Source: an uncultured Opitutia bacterium (GTDB lineage: Bacteria; Verrucomicrobiota; Verrucomicrobiia; Opitutales; UBA953). From it: 56,717 bases of DNA. Under the pieces are notes generated by a model. It was not told the DNA's origin. It made no database searches and saw only the letters and a list, made by a program, of their open reading frames with translations. Below are positions 36,728-44,593 of this stretch, one piece after another. Both the position numbers and the translations under genes were made by a program. Each line of letters opens with the position of its first letter. The stretch's first letter is position 1. The stretch is taken from assembly GCA_903895475.1 (NCBI GenBank), contig CAITUF010000036.1, forward strand, positions 1 through 56,717, given 5' to 3'.

Positions 36728-37579
36728 TTAAGGCCCGCCTCCCCCAGTCATGGAATCGAAGACCAGCACAAAGAGACCTCCGCAGCAGACGATGAAGGGG
36801 ATCAGCACGACGGAGATAGCGACCTTCCACCAAGCCAGCTGATGTGCGCGGGACAGCGCGATGACGTTAACGACGACCTGCCACGGGAAGACGATGCAAC
36901 CGACGAAGGGGATTAAACCGGCCAAGAAGAAGCTGCCGGAGACGTAACTGTTCGCGCGAAAACAGCCCGCATAACCGCCCTTCGGCCCCCACGGAAGCAA
37001 GAGTACATGGGTCGCGGCGCTGACCACGAAATTCAGGAGCGGGGCGAAGAGGGCGAAACCGACGCTGATCGCCGCGACCAAAGCGAAATAGGCTCCCGTC
37101 GACAGGTTGCGGGTCCATGCGTTCAGGTTCTGGTCGGCGCGCATATCCGCCAAGATCTCGTCGCCCGCCACGGCGAGGAGCAAACCGAAGATAAGCACGC
37201 CGAGCAGGACGACCGGACCGATGGCGAGGTAGTTGAAGGACAAAGCACGGCCACAACCTCCCGCGGCGGGGAGACTGTCGAAGGTCTCGACCGGATTGAG
37301 GGCCACGTCTTTGATGGTACCGAAGTAATTTCCAATTGAGGAACCGCGCTCCCAGGCGGGCATCGGTTGAGCGGTCGCAGCCTGTGCGAACTCGGACGGT
37401 GCCGATGGAATGCCCAGACCGGCGAACTCGGGCCATTGGCTCAGCGGCGTCCAGGCAGACATCCCTTCGCGCCAAGCCTGGTCGGACGGCAGGAAGCGGC
37501 CGGCCTGTAGCCCAGCGGCGACTTCCTCTTGGCTAAAGACTCCGAGCTGGGTCGGAGGGCGCGCGACGTGGATTTGCAT
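36728..37579 (-). CDS. GYF_2-YIP1 membrane protein, paralog A
   Basis: The 283-residue product has an N-terminal GYF_2/DUF4339 domain (about 1-55; QLGVFSQEEVAAGLQAGRF, EGMSAWTPLSQWPEF). A linker is followed by a YIP1-like domain (about 85-280) with five hydrophobic segments. The first 96 codons are nearly identical at DNA level to those of paralog B, while the membrane part diverges strongly. GYF_2 domains are thought to mediate protein contacts; the role of bacterial YIP1 proteins is unknown. Confidence 0.85.
   Translation of the reverse strand: MQIHVARPPTQLGVFSQEEVAAGLQAGRFLPSDQAWREGMSAWTPLSQWPEFAGLGIPSAPSEFAQAATAQPMPAWERGSSIGNYFGTIKDVALNPVETFDSLPAAGGCGRALSFNYLAIGPVVLLGVLIFGLLLAVAGDEILADMRADQNLNAWTRNLSTGAYFALVAAISVGFALFAPLLNFVVSAATHVLLLPWGPKGGYAGCFRANSYVSGSFFLAGLIPFVGCIVFPWQVVVNVIALSRAHQLAWWKVAISVVLIPFIVCCGGLFVLVFDSMTGGGGP
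37291..37579 (-). repeat. 289-bp direct repeat, copy 1 (5' part of GYF_2-YIP1 paralog A)
   Basis: This segment matches 38159-38447 with no visible insertion or deletion and only scattered substitutions. The flanking membrane-domain sequence is dissimilar. The sharp edge suggests recent gene conversion or duplication confined to the GYF_2 and linker coding region. Confidence 0.8.
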
Positions 37580-37601
37580 GGCTAGATGGAAAGCCTATAC
37601 C

Positions 37602-38447
37602 TCAACCCATCTTTGTGAGGAGGGGAAGGAGAACGGCGGCGTAAACACCGCAACAAAGGCAACAGGGGATCACAACGACCGAAATCAATACCTTCCACCA
37701 AGCGATTTGATGGACGCGGGATAAGGCGATGACGTTGACAACCACCTGCCAAGGGGCCGCCACGTAGTTCAGGCAAGGGATACAGGTCAGCGGAAAGAAC
37801 GCGCCATTCACATAAGCGTTGGCGCGGAAACTCCCGGCGTAGCCCCCGCGCGGACTCCACGGCAAGAGCAAGAAATACGTGAAAGCACTGCTTACAAACA
37901 GTGCCAGCGGGGTGAAGAGGGCGACGCAGAACACAAAACCAAACAACAACCCCACCAAACCACCGACGGAGAGGTCTTTCAAAAAACTAGGTAAATCCGG
38001 GTTGCTGCGCATCGCTTGCAAAGCCCCGTCACCCACAAAGGCCACAATCAAGGCATAGAGAGCGCCGAGCAGAAGTAGCGCGGGGAAAGTCGTTAGATAG
38101 TTATAGAGTAACGGACGACCGAGACCGCCCTCGGCGGGGAGATTATCAAAGGTCTGCACCGGATTGAGGGCCACGTCTTTGATGGTACCGAAGTAATTTC
38201 CAATCGAGGAACCGCGCTCCCAGGCGGGCATCGGTTGCGCGGTCGCAGCCGGTGCGAACTCGGATGGCGCGGATGGAATGCCAAGCGAACCAAACTCCAG
38301 CCACTGACTGAGTGGCGTCCAAGCGGACATCCCTTCGCGCCAACCTTGGTCGGTCGGCAGGAAGCGGCCCGACTGCAGGCCGGCGGCGACTTCCTCCTGG
38401 CTAAAGACTCCGAGCTGATTGGGCGGGCGGGCGACGTGGATTTGCAT
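37602..38447 (-). CDS. GYF_2-YIP1 membrane protein, paralog B
   Basis: This 281-residue protein has the same layout as paralog A: GYF_2 (about 1-55), linker with ERGSSIGNYFGTIKDVALNP shared exactly, then a YIP1-like membrane domain. The membrane part keeps the ending IALSRVHQIAWWKVLISVVVIPCC, similar to paralog A. A candidate promoter abuts its start. Lower GC in the middle of the gene (about 37.9-38.1 kb) marks the non-converted portion. Function unknown. Confidence 0.85.
   Translation of the reverse strand: MQIHVARPPNQLGVFSQEEVAAGLQSGRFLPTDQGWREGMSAWTPLSQWLEFGSLGIPSAPSEFAPAATAQPMPAWERGSSIGNYFGTIKDVALNPVQTFDNLPAEGGLGRPLLYNYLTTFPALLLLGALYALIVAFVGDGALQAMRSNPDLPSFLKDLSVGGLVGLLFGFVFCVALFTPLALFVSSAFTYFLLLPWSPRGGYAGSFRANAYVNGAFFPLTCIPCLNYVAAPWQVVVNVIALSRVHQIAWWKVLISVVVIPCCLCCGVYAAVLLPLLTKMG
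38159..38447 (-). repeat. 289-bp direct repeat, copy 2 (5' part of GYF_2-YIP1 paralog B)
   Basis: Partner of 37291-37579. The first ~156 bp (38292-38447) is also nearly identical to 39288-39443 at the 5' end of paralog C, so three genes share the GYF_2 coding block. Confidence 0.8.
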
Positions 38448-38453
38448 AACCCA

Positions 38454-38482
38454 CGCTTAGACGGGCGACGGGGATACGGCAA
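38454..38482 (-). promoter_or_regulatory. Candidate promoter of paralog B
   Basis: On the minus strand TTGCCG (38482-38477), a 17-bp spacer and TAAGCG (38459-38454) lie 6 nt before the ATG at 38447. This again predicts a leaderless transcript. Confidence 0.4.
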
Positions 38483-38546
38483 GCCTATGGAAGGCCGTGA
38501 AACCTCCCTCAGCCGTTACCACTGCACCAGGAAGTCGCTCAGCGTG

Positions 38547-39443
38547 CTAAAGCCCCTTTACCGCGCCGAGCGCAGCTACCATGCAGGCAAAACCACAACA
38601 GCCGAGGATCAGGCCGAACAGGAGGTGTGCACCGAACGAGACCCAAGCGCTCCGCTGAATGGCCGCCCCATGAAGACGATGGTAAAAGATGAGGTAAGGA
38701 ATGCCGAGCAGGCAGCCGAGACCGAACAAGAGGATGATGTTAAATCCGAGCAGGCTGAAGGGCATGACAATAATAGAGGCAATAGAGGACGCCATCAGCA
38801 TGGCAGCGATGGCGCGACCGCAATCGACTTTCTGGCGCATGATCCATAACCCCACCCAGATGATCACACCAAATAAAGCCACCATCAGCGGGCCGATAGC
38901 GATGCTGCCGAACACCGAACCAACTTTTATGAACTGCGTGATGGGCAAATCGGCGTCGGCGATGTTCTTACGCAAACCTTCCAGTAATGGTTCGAACGCT
39001 GGGTTGTTGAATTTTTCTAAGAAATTCACCATTTGAGCGCTGGGATCTTCAAACACAAAGGCTTGGAGTAAACGGACTGGTAGCACCACTAGCTGCGCGA
39101 TGTAGGCAAAGATTAGCCAATCACCGAACTCCATCCGAGCGTTGGCAAAGGTCTCACGCGGGCTGAAGACCGCGGCCTTCACGGTGGCGAAGAAACTCCC
39201 AGCGCTCTTACCCTGCTCCCAGGGCACCTGCGAGGGCGCGACTGCCGCTTCGGCGGGCGACGCCGGCACCGCAGCGACTACACTGCTAAACTCTGCCCAC
39301 TGGCTTAACGGTGTCCAAGCGGACATCCCATCGCGCCAAGCTTGGTCGGTCGGCAGGAAGCGGCCCGACTGCAGGCCAGCGGCGACTTCCTCCTGACTAA
39401 AGACTCCGAGCTGATTGGGCGGGCGCGCGACGTGGATTTGCAT
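38547..39443 (-). CDS. GYF_2-YIP1-like membrane protein, paralog C
   Basis: The 298-residue product shares the first ~52 residues almost exactly with paralogs A and B. It then has a different linker (PASPAEAAVAPSQVPWEQGKS) and a divergent multi-span membrane domain. That domain has hydrophobic segments near 115-135, 190-215, 225-255 and 275-295. The membrane region only loosely resembles YIP1. The 99-bp gap to paralog B holds the candidate promoter at 38454. Function unknown. Confidence 0.83.
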   Translation of the reverse strand: MQIHVARPPNQLGVFSQEEVAAGLQSGRFLPTDQAWRDGMSAWTPLSQWAEFSSVVAAVPASPAEAAVAPSQVPWEQGKSAGSFFATVKAAVFSPRETFANARMEFGDWLIFAYIAQLVVLPVRLLQAFVFEDPSAQMVNFLEKFNNPAFEPLLEGLRKNIADADLPITQFIKVGSVFGSIAIGPLMVALFGVIIWVGLWIMRQKVDCGRAIAAMLMASSIASIIVMPFSLLGFNIILLFGLGCLLGIPYLIFYHRLHGAAIQRSAWVSFGAHLLFGLILGCCGFACMVAALGAVKGL

Positions 39444-39491
39444 AAGATTATATCTGACAAGGCGACGGAGCCCTGCAAGCCCGCAGGTGAC

Positions 39492-40334
39492 TCAGCGGAA
39501 GAGGCGACTGACAGACCAGGCCGAGGCGATTAGACCCGAGCAGCAACCGACGGTAGCCACCAAGCCCACCGCGAGAAACCCCCGCCAGGCTGGCTCTTGG
39601 TGGGCGAAGCCCAGCGCCAAGAGGGCCAGGATAAAACCCCAAACCGGAACGGCACAGGCGGTCACCGGAAGCGCCAAGACCAAGCACATCGCGCCCAAGA
39701 CATAAGCCAAGGTGCGGAAGGTGCGCCGCCAACCAGCTTGGCCACCACCGAACAGCCGCAGTAACCCATGTACGCTGAATGCGATGACGAATGTGCCCAC
39801 GAAGGCCGCCAGCGGATAGAGTGCCAAGGCTCGGAAAAAATAGGTGAGGTTGAAAATCGCGGGGGCCGCTGTTTCCGGCATGCCAAACTTGCCGAGCAAC
39901 GCTGGCCGTAAGCTCAGCAGCACACTCCAGAGCGGAAAGCCAACCAGCACCGCGACGACGCTGGCCCACAACAGCCACTGAATGGGGGCGCGTAAACTGT
40001 CCGACGAAACCGCGGCGGTGAAGGTGGCTTGCGGCCGAAAGAGGACCGCCTTGAGCGTCGCCCACAGGGTGGCGAACTGCGGACGGGAATTCCAGCCCGT
40101 GACTTGTGCTTCCCACGGCAGCGCGGGCGGTGGCGGCTCGAGCGAAGCCACGGCGCTCACGCCACTGGCGAACTCCGGCCGGTGACGCAGCGCCACCCAA
40201 CCAGCTTCCCCTTCCTGCCAGGAAAGGGTGTCGGGCGACAAGCGCCCCGTGGCCAAACCAACGAGGACGGCTTGGGAATCCAACGTGCCTAGACTCTGGC
40301 CGCGGTCGGCGAGGTGGTAGGACTGGGAGGACAT
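39492..40334 (-). CDS. GYF_2-YIP1-like membrane protein, paralog D (divergent)
   Basis: This 280-residue protein keeps the GYF_2 pattern in diverged form (YHLADRGQSLGTLDSQAVLVGLATGRLSPDTLSWQEGEAGWVALRHRPEF, first ~50 residues; cited here as the segment starting YHLADRGQ). It ends with a membrane domain with the YIP1-like GTFVIAFSVHGLLRLFGG region. It is the first gene of the array in transcription order and lies 13 bp after the end of tRNA-Arg, so it may be read from the tRNA promoter. Confidence 0.82.
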   Translation of the reverse strand: MSSQSYHLADRGQSLGTLDSQAVLVGLATGRLSPDTLSWQEGEAGWVALRHRPEFASGVSAVASLEPPPPALPWEAQVTGWNSRPQFATLWATLKAVLFRPQATFTAAVSSDSLRAPIQWLLWASVVAVLVGFPLWSVLLSLRPALLGKFGMPETAAPAIFNLTYFFRALALYPLAAFVGTFVIAFSVHGLLRLFGGGQAGWRRTFRTLAYVLGAMCLVLALPVTACAVPVWGFILALLALGFAHQEPAWRGFLAVGLVATVGCCSGLIASAWSVSRLFR

Positions 40335-40347
40335 GGGGCGGGGAAAG

Positions 40348-40426
40348 TGGCGAGGGGGGCGGGACTCGAACCCGCGACCGGCGGCTTAGAAGGCTGCTGC
40401 TCTGAATCCAGCTGAGCTACCCCCTC
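40348..40426 (-). tRNA. tRNA-Arg (anticodon TCT)
   Basis: The cloverleaf can be drawn completely. It has a 7-bp acceptor (GAGGGGG/CCCCCTC), D stem GCTC/GAGC with an 11-nt loop, and an anticodon loop CTTCTAA with TCT. The T arm is GCGGG-TTCGAGT-CCCGC, the discriminator is G and a CCA is encoded (40350-40348). The anticodon stem GCAGC/GCCGC contains one A-C mismatch at its centre. It reads AGA codons. Confidence 0.95.
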
Positions 40427-40476
40427 GTAAAGACGAACCTAGGCGGCCGCCGACGAAGGAGCAAGCCGCCAAAGAA

Positions 40477-41439
40477 CTAGCAGACCAAGTCTCTGAACTG
40501 GCTGAAATCGGCCGAGAGACCGCTCGGCATGCCCTTATTGATCACCGAAACGGCGTCATGGGAATGGAGGGACTCGAGGTGCGAGCAGGCGATGACGAAG
40601 TCGCGCACGCGCGCATCGTGGTCGAATTGCTCGAAGACGAGGCGGGCCGCGTCTTCGACAAATTTAGAGTAAGCGCCATTAAGCTCGGCAAAAGCCTGCT
40701 CGTCTTCGCGCTTCACCATGACCTGGGTCTCGGTGTGCAGGCTGGCCAGACAGAGATCCTTCATATCTTCCACGAAGAGGGCTTTACCCGGGGAGACCTC
40801 GGCGATGACGCGCGCCTTGGAGCGCTGGGAGTGCGGGATACCGTAGGTGTCACGCTCTTCGCGGGCGTGCTCGGTCAACTCAGCGGAGCAAGGGCAGGCG
40901 GACGAATAGACGAAGTCGAAATGGACGTAGCGGCGGAGCCGGTCGAGGTCGTCGATGGTGGCTTCGAGTGTCGCCTTGTAATACTGCCAGCCTTCCAGGC
41001 CGGAGCGCAGCGACTTCTGGACAATCGGGTAGCGGAACTCAACGAGGATGCGCGCGCGGCTGCACTCGAGGTCCTTCTTGTAGCGAACCAGCACCTCTTC
41101 GAGCAGTTCATGGGACAGGACGCGGTCCTTAAACTCATAGAACGTGCGCATGATGCGCGACATGTTAATCCCCTTACGGTCGGCCGAGAGGGAGACCGAC
41201 CCCGTGACCGTGCATTCGAGCGGCACCGGCTTGCCATCGCGGGAGATGACGAGCATCGGCAGACGGAAACCCGAGATGCCCACATGCTGGATCGGCACGT
41301 TGGCACCTTGGATTAAAGACGCGTCCTTATTCTGCATATCGGGCAACGTCGCCCGATAGGCGTCATCCACCTTAAAGTTCCGGTCGTAGCGGCGCGATAA
41401 ATCGCGGCTGCGGGCGGGCTGGTCGGAGCGGCGGCTCAT
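40477..41439 (-). CDS. folE2: GTP cyclohydrolase FolE2 (type IB)
   Basis: The 320-residue product matches FolE2/COG1469. It has the IQHVGISGFRLPMLVISRDG opening, SADRKGINMSRIMRTFYEF, FRYPIVQKSLRSGLEGWQYY, the active-site Cys region SSACPCSAELTEHAREE and SHLESLHSHDAV. It converts GTP to dihydroneopterin triphosphate, the first step of folate (and queuosine) synthesis, without strict need for zinc. It is separated by 50 bp from tRNA-Arg and by 64 bp from tRNA-Thr. Confidence 0.94.
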   Translation of the reverse strand: MSRRSDQPARSRDLSRRYDRNFKVDDAYRATLPDMQNKDASLIQGANVPIQHVGISGFRLPMLVISRDGKPVPLECTVTGSVSLSADRKGINMSRIMRTFYEFKDRVLSHELLEEVLVRYKKDLECSRARILVEFRYPIVQKSLRSGLEGWQYYKATLEATIDDLDRLRRYVHFDFVYSSACPCSAELTEHAREERDTYGIPHSQRSKARVIAEVSPGKALFVEDMKDLCLASLHTETQVMVKREDEQAFAELNGAYSKFVEDAARLVFEQFDHDARVRDFVIACSHLESLHSHDAVSVINKGMPSGLSADFSQFRDLVC

Positions 41440-41451
41440 GTGGTGGAGGGT

Positions 41452-41467
41452 GGCGGGAAAGCCCGCC
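41452..41467 (-). repeat. 6-bp hairpin between tRNA-Thr and folE2
   Basis: GGCGGG and CCCGCC flank a 4-nt loop. On the minus strand it lies after tRNA-Thr and before the folE2 ATG, with no T-run, so it may be a processing or pause signal rather than a terminator. Confidence 0.35.
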
Positions 41468-41500
41468 TTAGCAAACGGACTGGAAAATTAACCCCTGCGC

Positions 41501-41576
41501 TGGAGCCACCTGCCGGATTTGAACCGGCGACATTCTCATTACGAATGAGATGCTCTACCAGCTGAGCTAAGGTGGC
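41501..41576 (-). tRNA. tRNA-Thr (anticodon CGT)
   Basis: A full cloverleaf is visible: acceptor GCCACCT/AGGTGGC, D arm GCTC-AGCTGGTA-GAGC, and anticodon stem TCTCA/TGAGA with loop TTCGTAA (anticodon CGT). The T arm is GCCGG-TTCAAAT-CCGGC, the discriminator is T and the CCA is encoded (41503-41501). It reads ACG codons. Confidence 0.97.
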
Positions 41577-41685
41577 GTCGCAGAGGACTGCTCAACATGG
41601 GGAGGCCGAACCGGAAATCAAGCCTTGGCGTGACCGGAATGCCCTCGCCTCTGCGGAAAAACAGGGCAAATTGCCCCTGCAACCT

Positions 41686-42792
41686 ATGCGTGCCGCCCTT
41701 ATCGCCCGCCAATTCGACGTCCAAGGAAGGCTCGTCACGGTCGAGCCCTACGGCTCGGGAAACGTCAACGACACCTATTTAGCCATCTTCCGGACGACCT
41801 TTTCGGAGCAGCGCTTCATCGTACAGCGCGTCCGCAAGGCCGTCTTCCCTGACCCCGAGGCGATCATGCAAAACATGCGCGTCCTCACGGATCACTGCCA
41901 CGCCAAGCTGGAGGCCGAATCCGATGGGGCGGACCGCATCTGGCAGCTCCCAAAGATAATCCAGACGAAGGGGGGCGAAGATTGGGTCACCGACGCCAAC
42001 GGGGATATCTGGCGAGCCATCTCGCAAATCGCCAGCGCCACGGCCTTCGAAAAAGTGCAAAATCCAGAGCACGCCTTCGAAGCCGGCTATGTCTTGGGCC
42101 ACTTCCACCGCATGGTCAGTGACCTACCCTGCAATCAACTCCGGTACGCCCTGCCTGGCTTCCACGTGACGCCTGGCTACCTGGCCAAACTCGATGCGGC
42201 CGTGGCCACGCCGGAAGGCCAAGAGCGCGTCCAAACTTCGCCGGAAGCCAAACGGGCACTGCGCTTCGTCGAAGAACGCCGCGGGCGTTGCAGCGTGCTA
42301 GAAAACGCTTTAAAATCAGGGGAATTAAAGCTTCGCACCACGCATGGCGACCCCAAGGTCGGTAACATCATGATCGATACGGCGACGGGTCGCGGGACTT
42401 GTATCGTGGACCTCGATACCGTGCAGCCAGGCCTCGTCCATTACGACATCGGTGATGCGACGCGCTCGGCCTGTAACCCTGCCGGAGAAGACGCGCCCGA
42501 CCTCGCGAGTGTCATCTTCGACCTCGACCTCTTTACCGCGATTTACCGCGGCTATCGTTCGCATGCTAAGGATTTCCTAAGTCCAGCGGAGCTGAAATAC
42601 CTGTACGACTGCATTCACCTCATCCCCCTCGAACTCGGGATTCGCTTCTTGGCGGACCATGTCGCGGGCGATGTGTATTTCAAGGTCCGCTACCCTGGTC
42701 ATAACTTACGGCGCGCGCTCGTACAGTTCAAGTTGGCGGAAAGCATTGAGGCACGCGAAGGTTCAATCCGTAAGGTCCTCGGCGAAAGCTAA
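41686..42792 (+). CDS. Aminoglycoside-phosphotransferase-fold sugar kinase (NahK-like)
   Basis: I start at the ATG at 41686 (MRAALIARQFDVQ), giving 368 residues. The frame stays open upstream into the tRNA gene, which is not credible coding. The N-terminal YGSGNVNDTYL and QRVRKAVFPDPEAIMQNM resemble N-acetylhexosamine 1-kinase. The catalytic motifs are THGDPKVGNIMID (Brenner motif) and IVDLDTVQPGLVHYDIGD (metal Asp). It probably phosphorylates an N-acetylhexosamine or a related sugar; antibiotic resistance is unlikely. The next gene starts 2 bp later. Confidence 0.85.
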   Translation: MRAALIARQFDVQGRLVTVEPYGSGNVNDTYLAIFRTTFSEQRFIVQRVRKAVFPDPEAIMQNMRVLTDHCHAKLEAESDGADRIWQLPKIIQTKGGEDWVTDANGDIWRAISQIASATAFEKVQNPEHAFEAGYVLGHFHRMVSDLPCNQLRYALPGFHVTPGYLAKLDAAVATPEGQERVQTSPEAKRALRFVEERRGRCSVLENALKSGELKLRTTHGDPKVGNIMIDTATGRGTCIVDLDTVQPGLVHYDIGDATRSACNPAGEDAPDLASVIFDLDLFTAIYRGYRSHAKDFLSPAELKYLYDCIHLIPLELGIRFLADHVAGDVYFKVRYPGHNLRRALVQFKLAESIEAREGSIRKVLGES

Positions 42793-42794
42793 CG

Positions 42795-43610
42795 ATGCCG
42801 ACGCCTCCCCCCGAGTCTTCGTGGATGTTCTGGCTGGCCGGCGTGGTGCTGGCCCTGCTCATGGCCCGCGGAGCTTGGCGGGGGTACAAGCGCGGACCAC
42901 TCCGGCAATTGGCTGGACCCATCGCCCTCACGGCGGGCCTCGCGATCGGTTGGGCCTTTGGGCCGGAGCTCGGACACTCATTACTCCACGGCACTTCCTT
43001 TCCTTGGCTCATGCGCGGTGCCGCCGGCGTGCTCGGAGTCACCTGCCTAACCGGCCTACTGGTCTACGGCCTGGCTTGGTGGATGGGGAAGCGCCCAGCG
43101 GGGGTCGATGAAGCCGAAAGCCCGGTACTCGGGTCGATGGTCGGGTGCTGGACGGGCCTGCTCTATTTCAGCCTCTTGGTTTTAGCGTTAGCGACCGTCG
43201 CCTCACTCCAAGAACTCATCGGTGGGCCCCAAGCGGCCCAAACCCACCTGTGTATTCAGGCCCGGAATCAAATCGCCGAAACCCCACTGACCCATTGGCT
43301 TAAGGACTGGACCCCCCTGCCCGACCGACAGAAACGCCTAATTATCCAGACCCGACTGTTAATGGGCGATCCCGAGGCTCGTAAGCGCCTGATGGCCATG
43401 CCGGAAATGCGGGGCCTAGCCACTCACCCATCCTTTTACCAAGCCTGGGAGGATAAGAAAGTTCGTGAGTTGTTGAATAACAAAGACTTAAGCGGATTTA
43501 TCGACCACCCTAAGGTTCGGGCGGTCTTAGCGGACGAGGCGTTTCAAAAGCAGGCCGATTCCTTAGATTTACCTGCCATTTTCGACCGGGCTTTAGCTAT
43601 TCACAAGTAA
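42795..43610 (+). CDS. CvpA-family-like membrane protein
   Basis: The 271-residue product has four membrane helices in the first ~150 residues. The CvpA-like pattern MARGAWRGYKRGPLRQLAGPIALTAG is followed by VLGSMVGCWTGLLYFSLLVLALAT. A soluble C-terminal part (about 160-271) is rich in charged helices. CvpA proteins are linked to colicin V production and envelope stress, with unknown mechanism. It begins 2 bp after the kinase gene. Confidence 0.75.
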   Translation: MPTPPPESSWMFWLAGVVLALLMARGAWRGYKRGPLRQLAGPIALTAGLAIGWAFGPELGHSLLHGTSFPWLMRGAAGVLGVTCLTGLLVYGLAWWMGKRPAGVDEAESPVLGSMVGCWTGLLYFSLLVLALATVASLQELIGGPQAAQTHLCIQARNQIAETPLTHWLKDWTPLPDRQKRLIIQTRLLMGDPEARKRLMAMPEMRGLATHPSFYQAWEDKKVRELLNNKDLSGFIDHPKVRAVLADEAFQKQADSLDLPAIFDRALAIHK

Positions 43611-43669
43611 TTCACAGCGGGGTTTTTTTGTGGCAGAGGGTACCTAATTCCTTAGGTTTGAACTTCTCT

Positions 43670-43680
43670 CCCCAAAACTA
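43670..43680 (+). promoter_or_regulatory. Shared 11-nt 5' UTR block, copy 1
   Basis: CCCCAAAACTA ends at the A of the start codon of the first paralog. The same 11 nt occur at 44575-44585, 8 nt before the second paralog's start. No Shine-Dalgarno sequence is present at either gene, so the block may help translation or be a trace of the duplication. Confidence 0.4.
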
Positions 43681-44552
43681 TGAAGCCGTTTCCCTTCCTC
43701 ATTGCCGCTTTGGCGCTCACTCTGAACGCTCAGGACGCCAAGCCTGCTGCTGACCTGAAGCCGACGCTCGAAGTCGGTAAGGCCGCTGCTGCTGCTGCTG
43801 AGGCCCCTAAGGCCGACCAGAAGTTCTTCGCCCAAGTTTGGACCGCGACCTCCCCGCAGGAGTTCGTCAACTTCCAGCAGCGCATCCGTATCCTCTCCCA
43901 GCAGGTTGAGGAGTTCAAGCGCTCCCAGCTCTTCCTTGAAAACGCTCTGACCACCCCGGAACGCGAAGCCCGCAGCCACGAAATCGCTGCCAAGCAGGCT
44001 AAACTCCAGGCCGATAACGAAGCCATGGGTAAGCTCTACGGCGGCTTCAGCATCCTCCGCCCTTACCAGCTCGTCCCTACGAAGATCCTCTTCCTGACCC
44101 CTCTCTCCAACGACGAGTTCACCAAGGTTTCCGCCGCTAAGGATTTCAAGCCTGAGTCCGTCCTCTCCGTCGAAGACAAGAAGTTCCTCGTCCGCGACAC
44201 CATCGCTGGTGCCGTCGAAGTCGAAACCTTCTCCGTCCTCCTCAAGCAGATTGCCGAGACGAAGACCCAGCTCCAGCAGCTCGTCGACCTCCAGCCTAAG
44301 CTGAAGACCGACGAAGATAAGAAGAAGGCCGAAGAAGCCGTCAAGGCCACCCAGGAGCGCGTCAACAAGCTCTCCGAAGAGTTCAAGAAGTCCCGCGGCT
44401 TCGACTACCCTTCCGAAAACGGCACCATCCCAGCTGAAGCCAAGCTCTTCGTCCAGATCACCGAAGCCGAAAAGGCCCAGCTCGAAAAGGCTAACGCTAA
44501 GCCTGAAGAAAAGAAGGCTGACGCCCCGAAGACCGAAGAAAAAGCCAAGTAA
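43680..44552 (+). CDS. Secreted helical protein of unknown function, paralog 1 of a tandem pair
   Basis: This 290-residue protein has a short signal peptide (MKPFPFLIAALALTLNAQ). Two similar halves follow, each a charged helical segment ending in a YG/RG-containing motif: MGKLYGGFSILRPYQLVPTK and FKKSRGFDYPSENGTIPAEAK, each followed by an LTP-x-S/ITEAE-like strand. The C-terminus is Lys/Glu/Ala-rich. I recognise no named family. Codon use is extremely biased (AAG, CTC, GCT, TTC), implying high expression. There is no Shine-Dalgarno site; an 11-nt block CCCCAAAACTA reaches the first base of the ATG. It is a paralog of the next gene. Confidence 0.85.
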   Translation: MKPFPFLIAALALTLNAQDAKPAADLKPTLEVGKAAAAAAEAPKADQKFFAQVWTATSPQEFVNFQQRIRILSQQVEEFKRSQLFLENALTTPEREARSHEIAAKQAKLQADNEAMGKLYGGFSILRPYQLVPTKILFLTPLSNDEFTKVSAAKDFKPESVLSVEDKKFLVRDTIAGAVEVETFSVLLKQIAETKTQLQQLVDLQPKLKTDEDKKKAEEAVKATQERVNKLSEEFKKSRGFDYPSENGTIPAEAKLFVQITEAEKAQLEKANAKPEEKKADAPKTEEKAK

Positions 44553-44574
44553 TTCCCCTCTGCCCCTACCCCTA

Positions 44575-44585
44575 CCCCAAAACTA
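44575..44585 (+). promoter_or_regulatory. Shared 11-nt 5' UTR block, copy 2
   Basis: Second copy of CCCCAAAACTA, in the 41-bp gap between the two paralogs and 8 nt upstream of the ATG at 44594. Confidence 0.4.
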
Positions 44586-44593
44586 ATCACACC

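Noticed and set aside
37291..39443. Repeated sequence as an insertion sequence or transposon
   Set aside because: The repeats are the shared 5' coding parts of paralogous membrane protein genes; there are no terminal inverted repeats or transposase.
41572..41685. 38-residue N-terminal extension of the NahK-like kinase
   Set aside because: It would begin inside the tRNA-Thr gene; the ATG at 41686 fits the family start.
41686..42792. Aminoglycoside resistance gene
   Set aside because: The phosphotransferase fold is present, but the N-terminal motifs resemble N-acetylhexosamine kinases and the context is housekeeping.
43786..43800. GCT trinucleotide run as a microsatellite or phase-variation tract
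   Set aside because: Five GCT codons encode an Ala linker; changes in number would not shift the frame, and the bias matches the rest of the gene.
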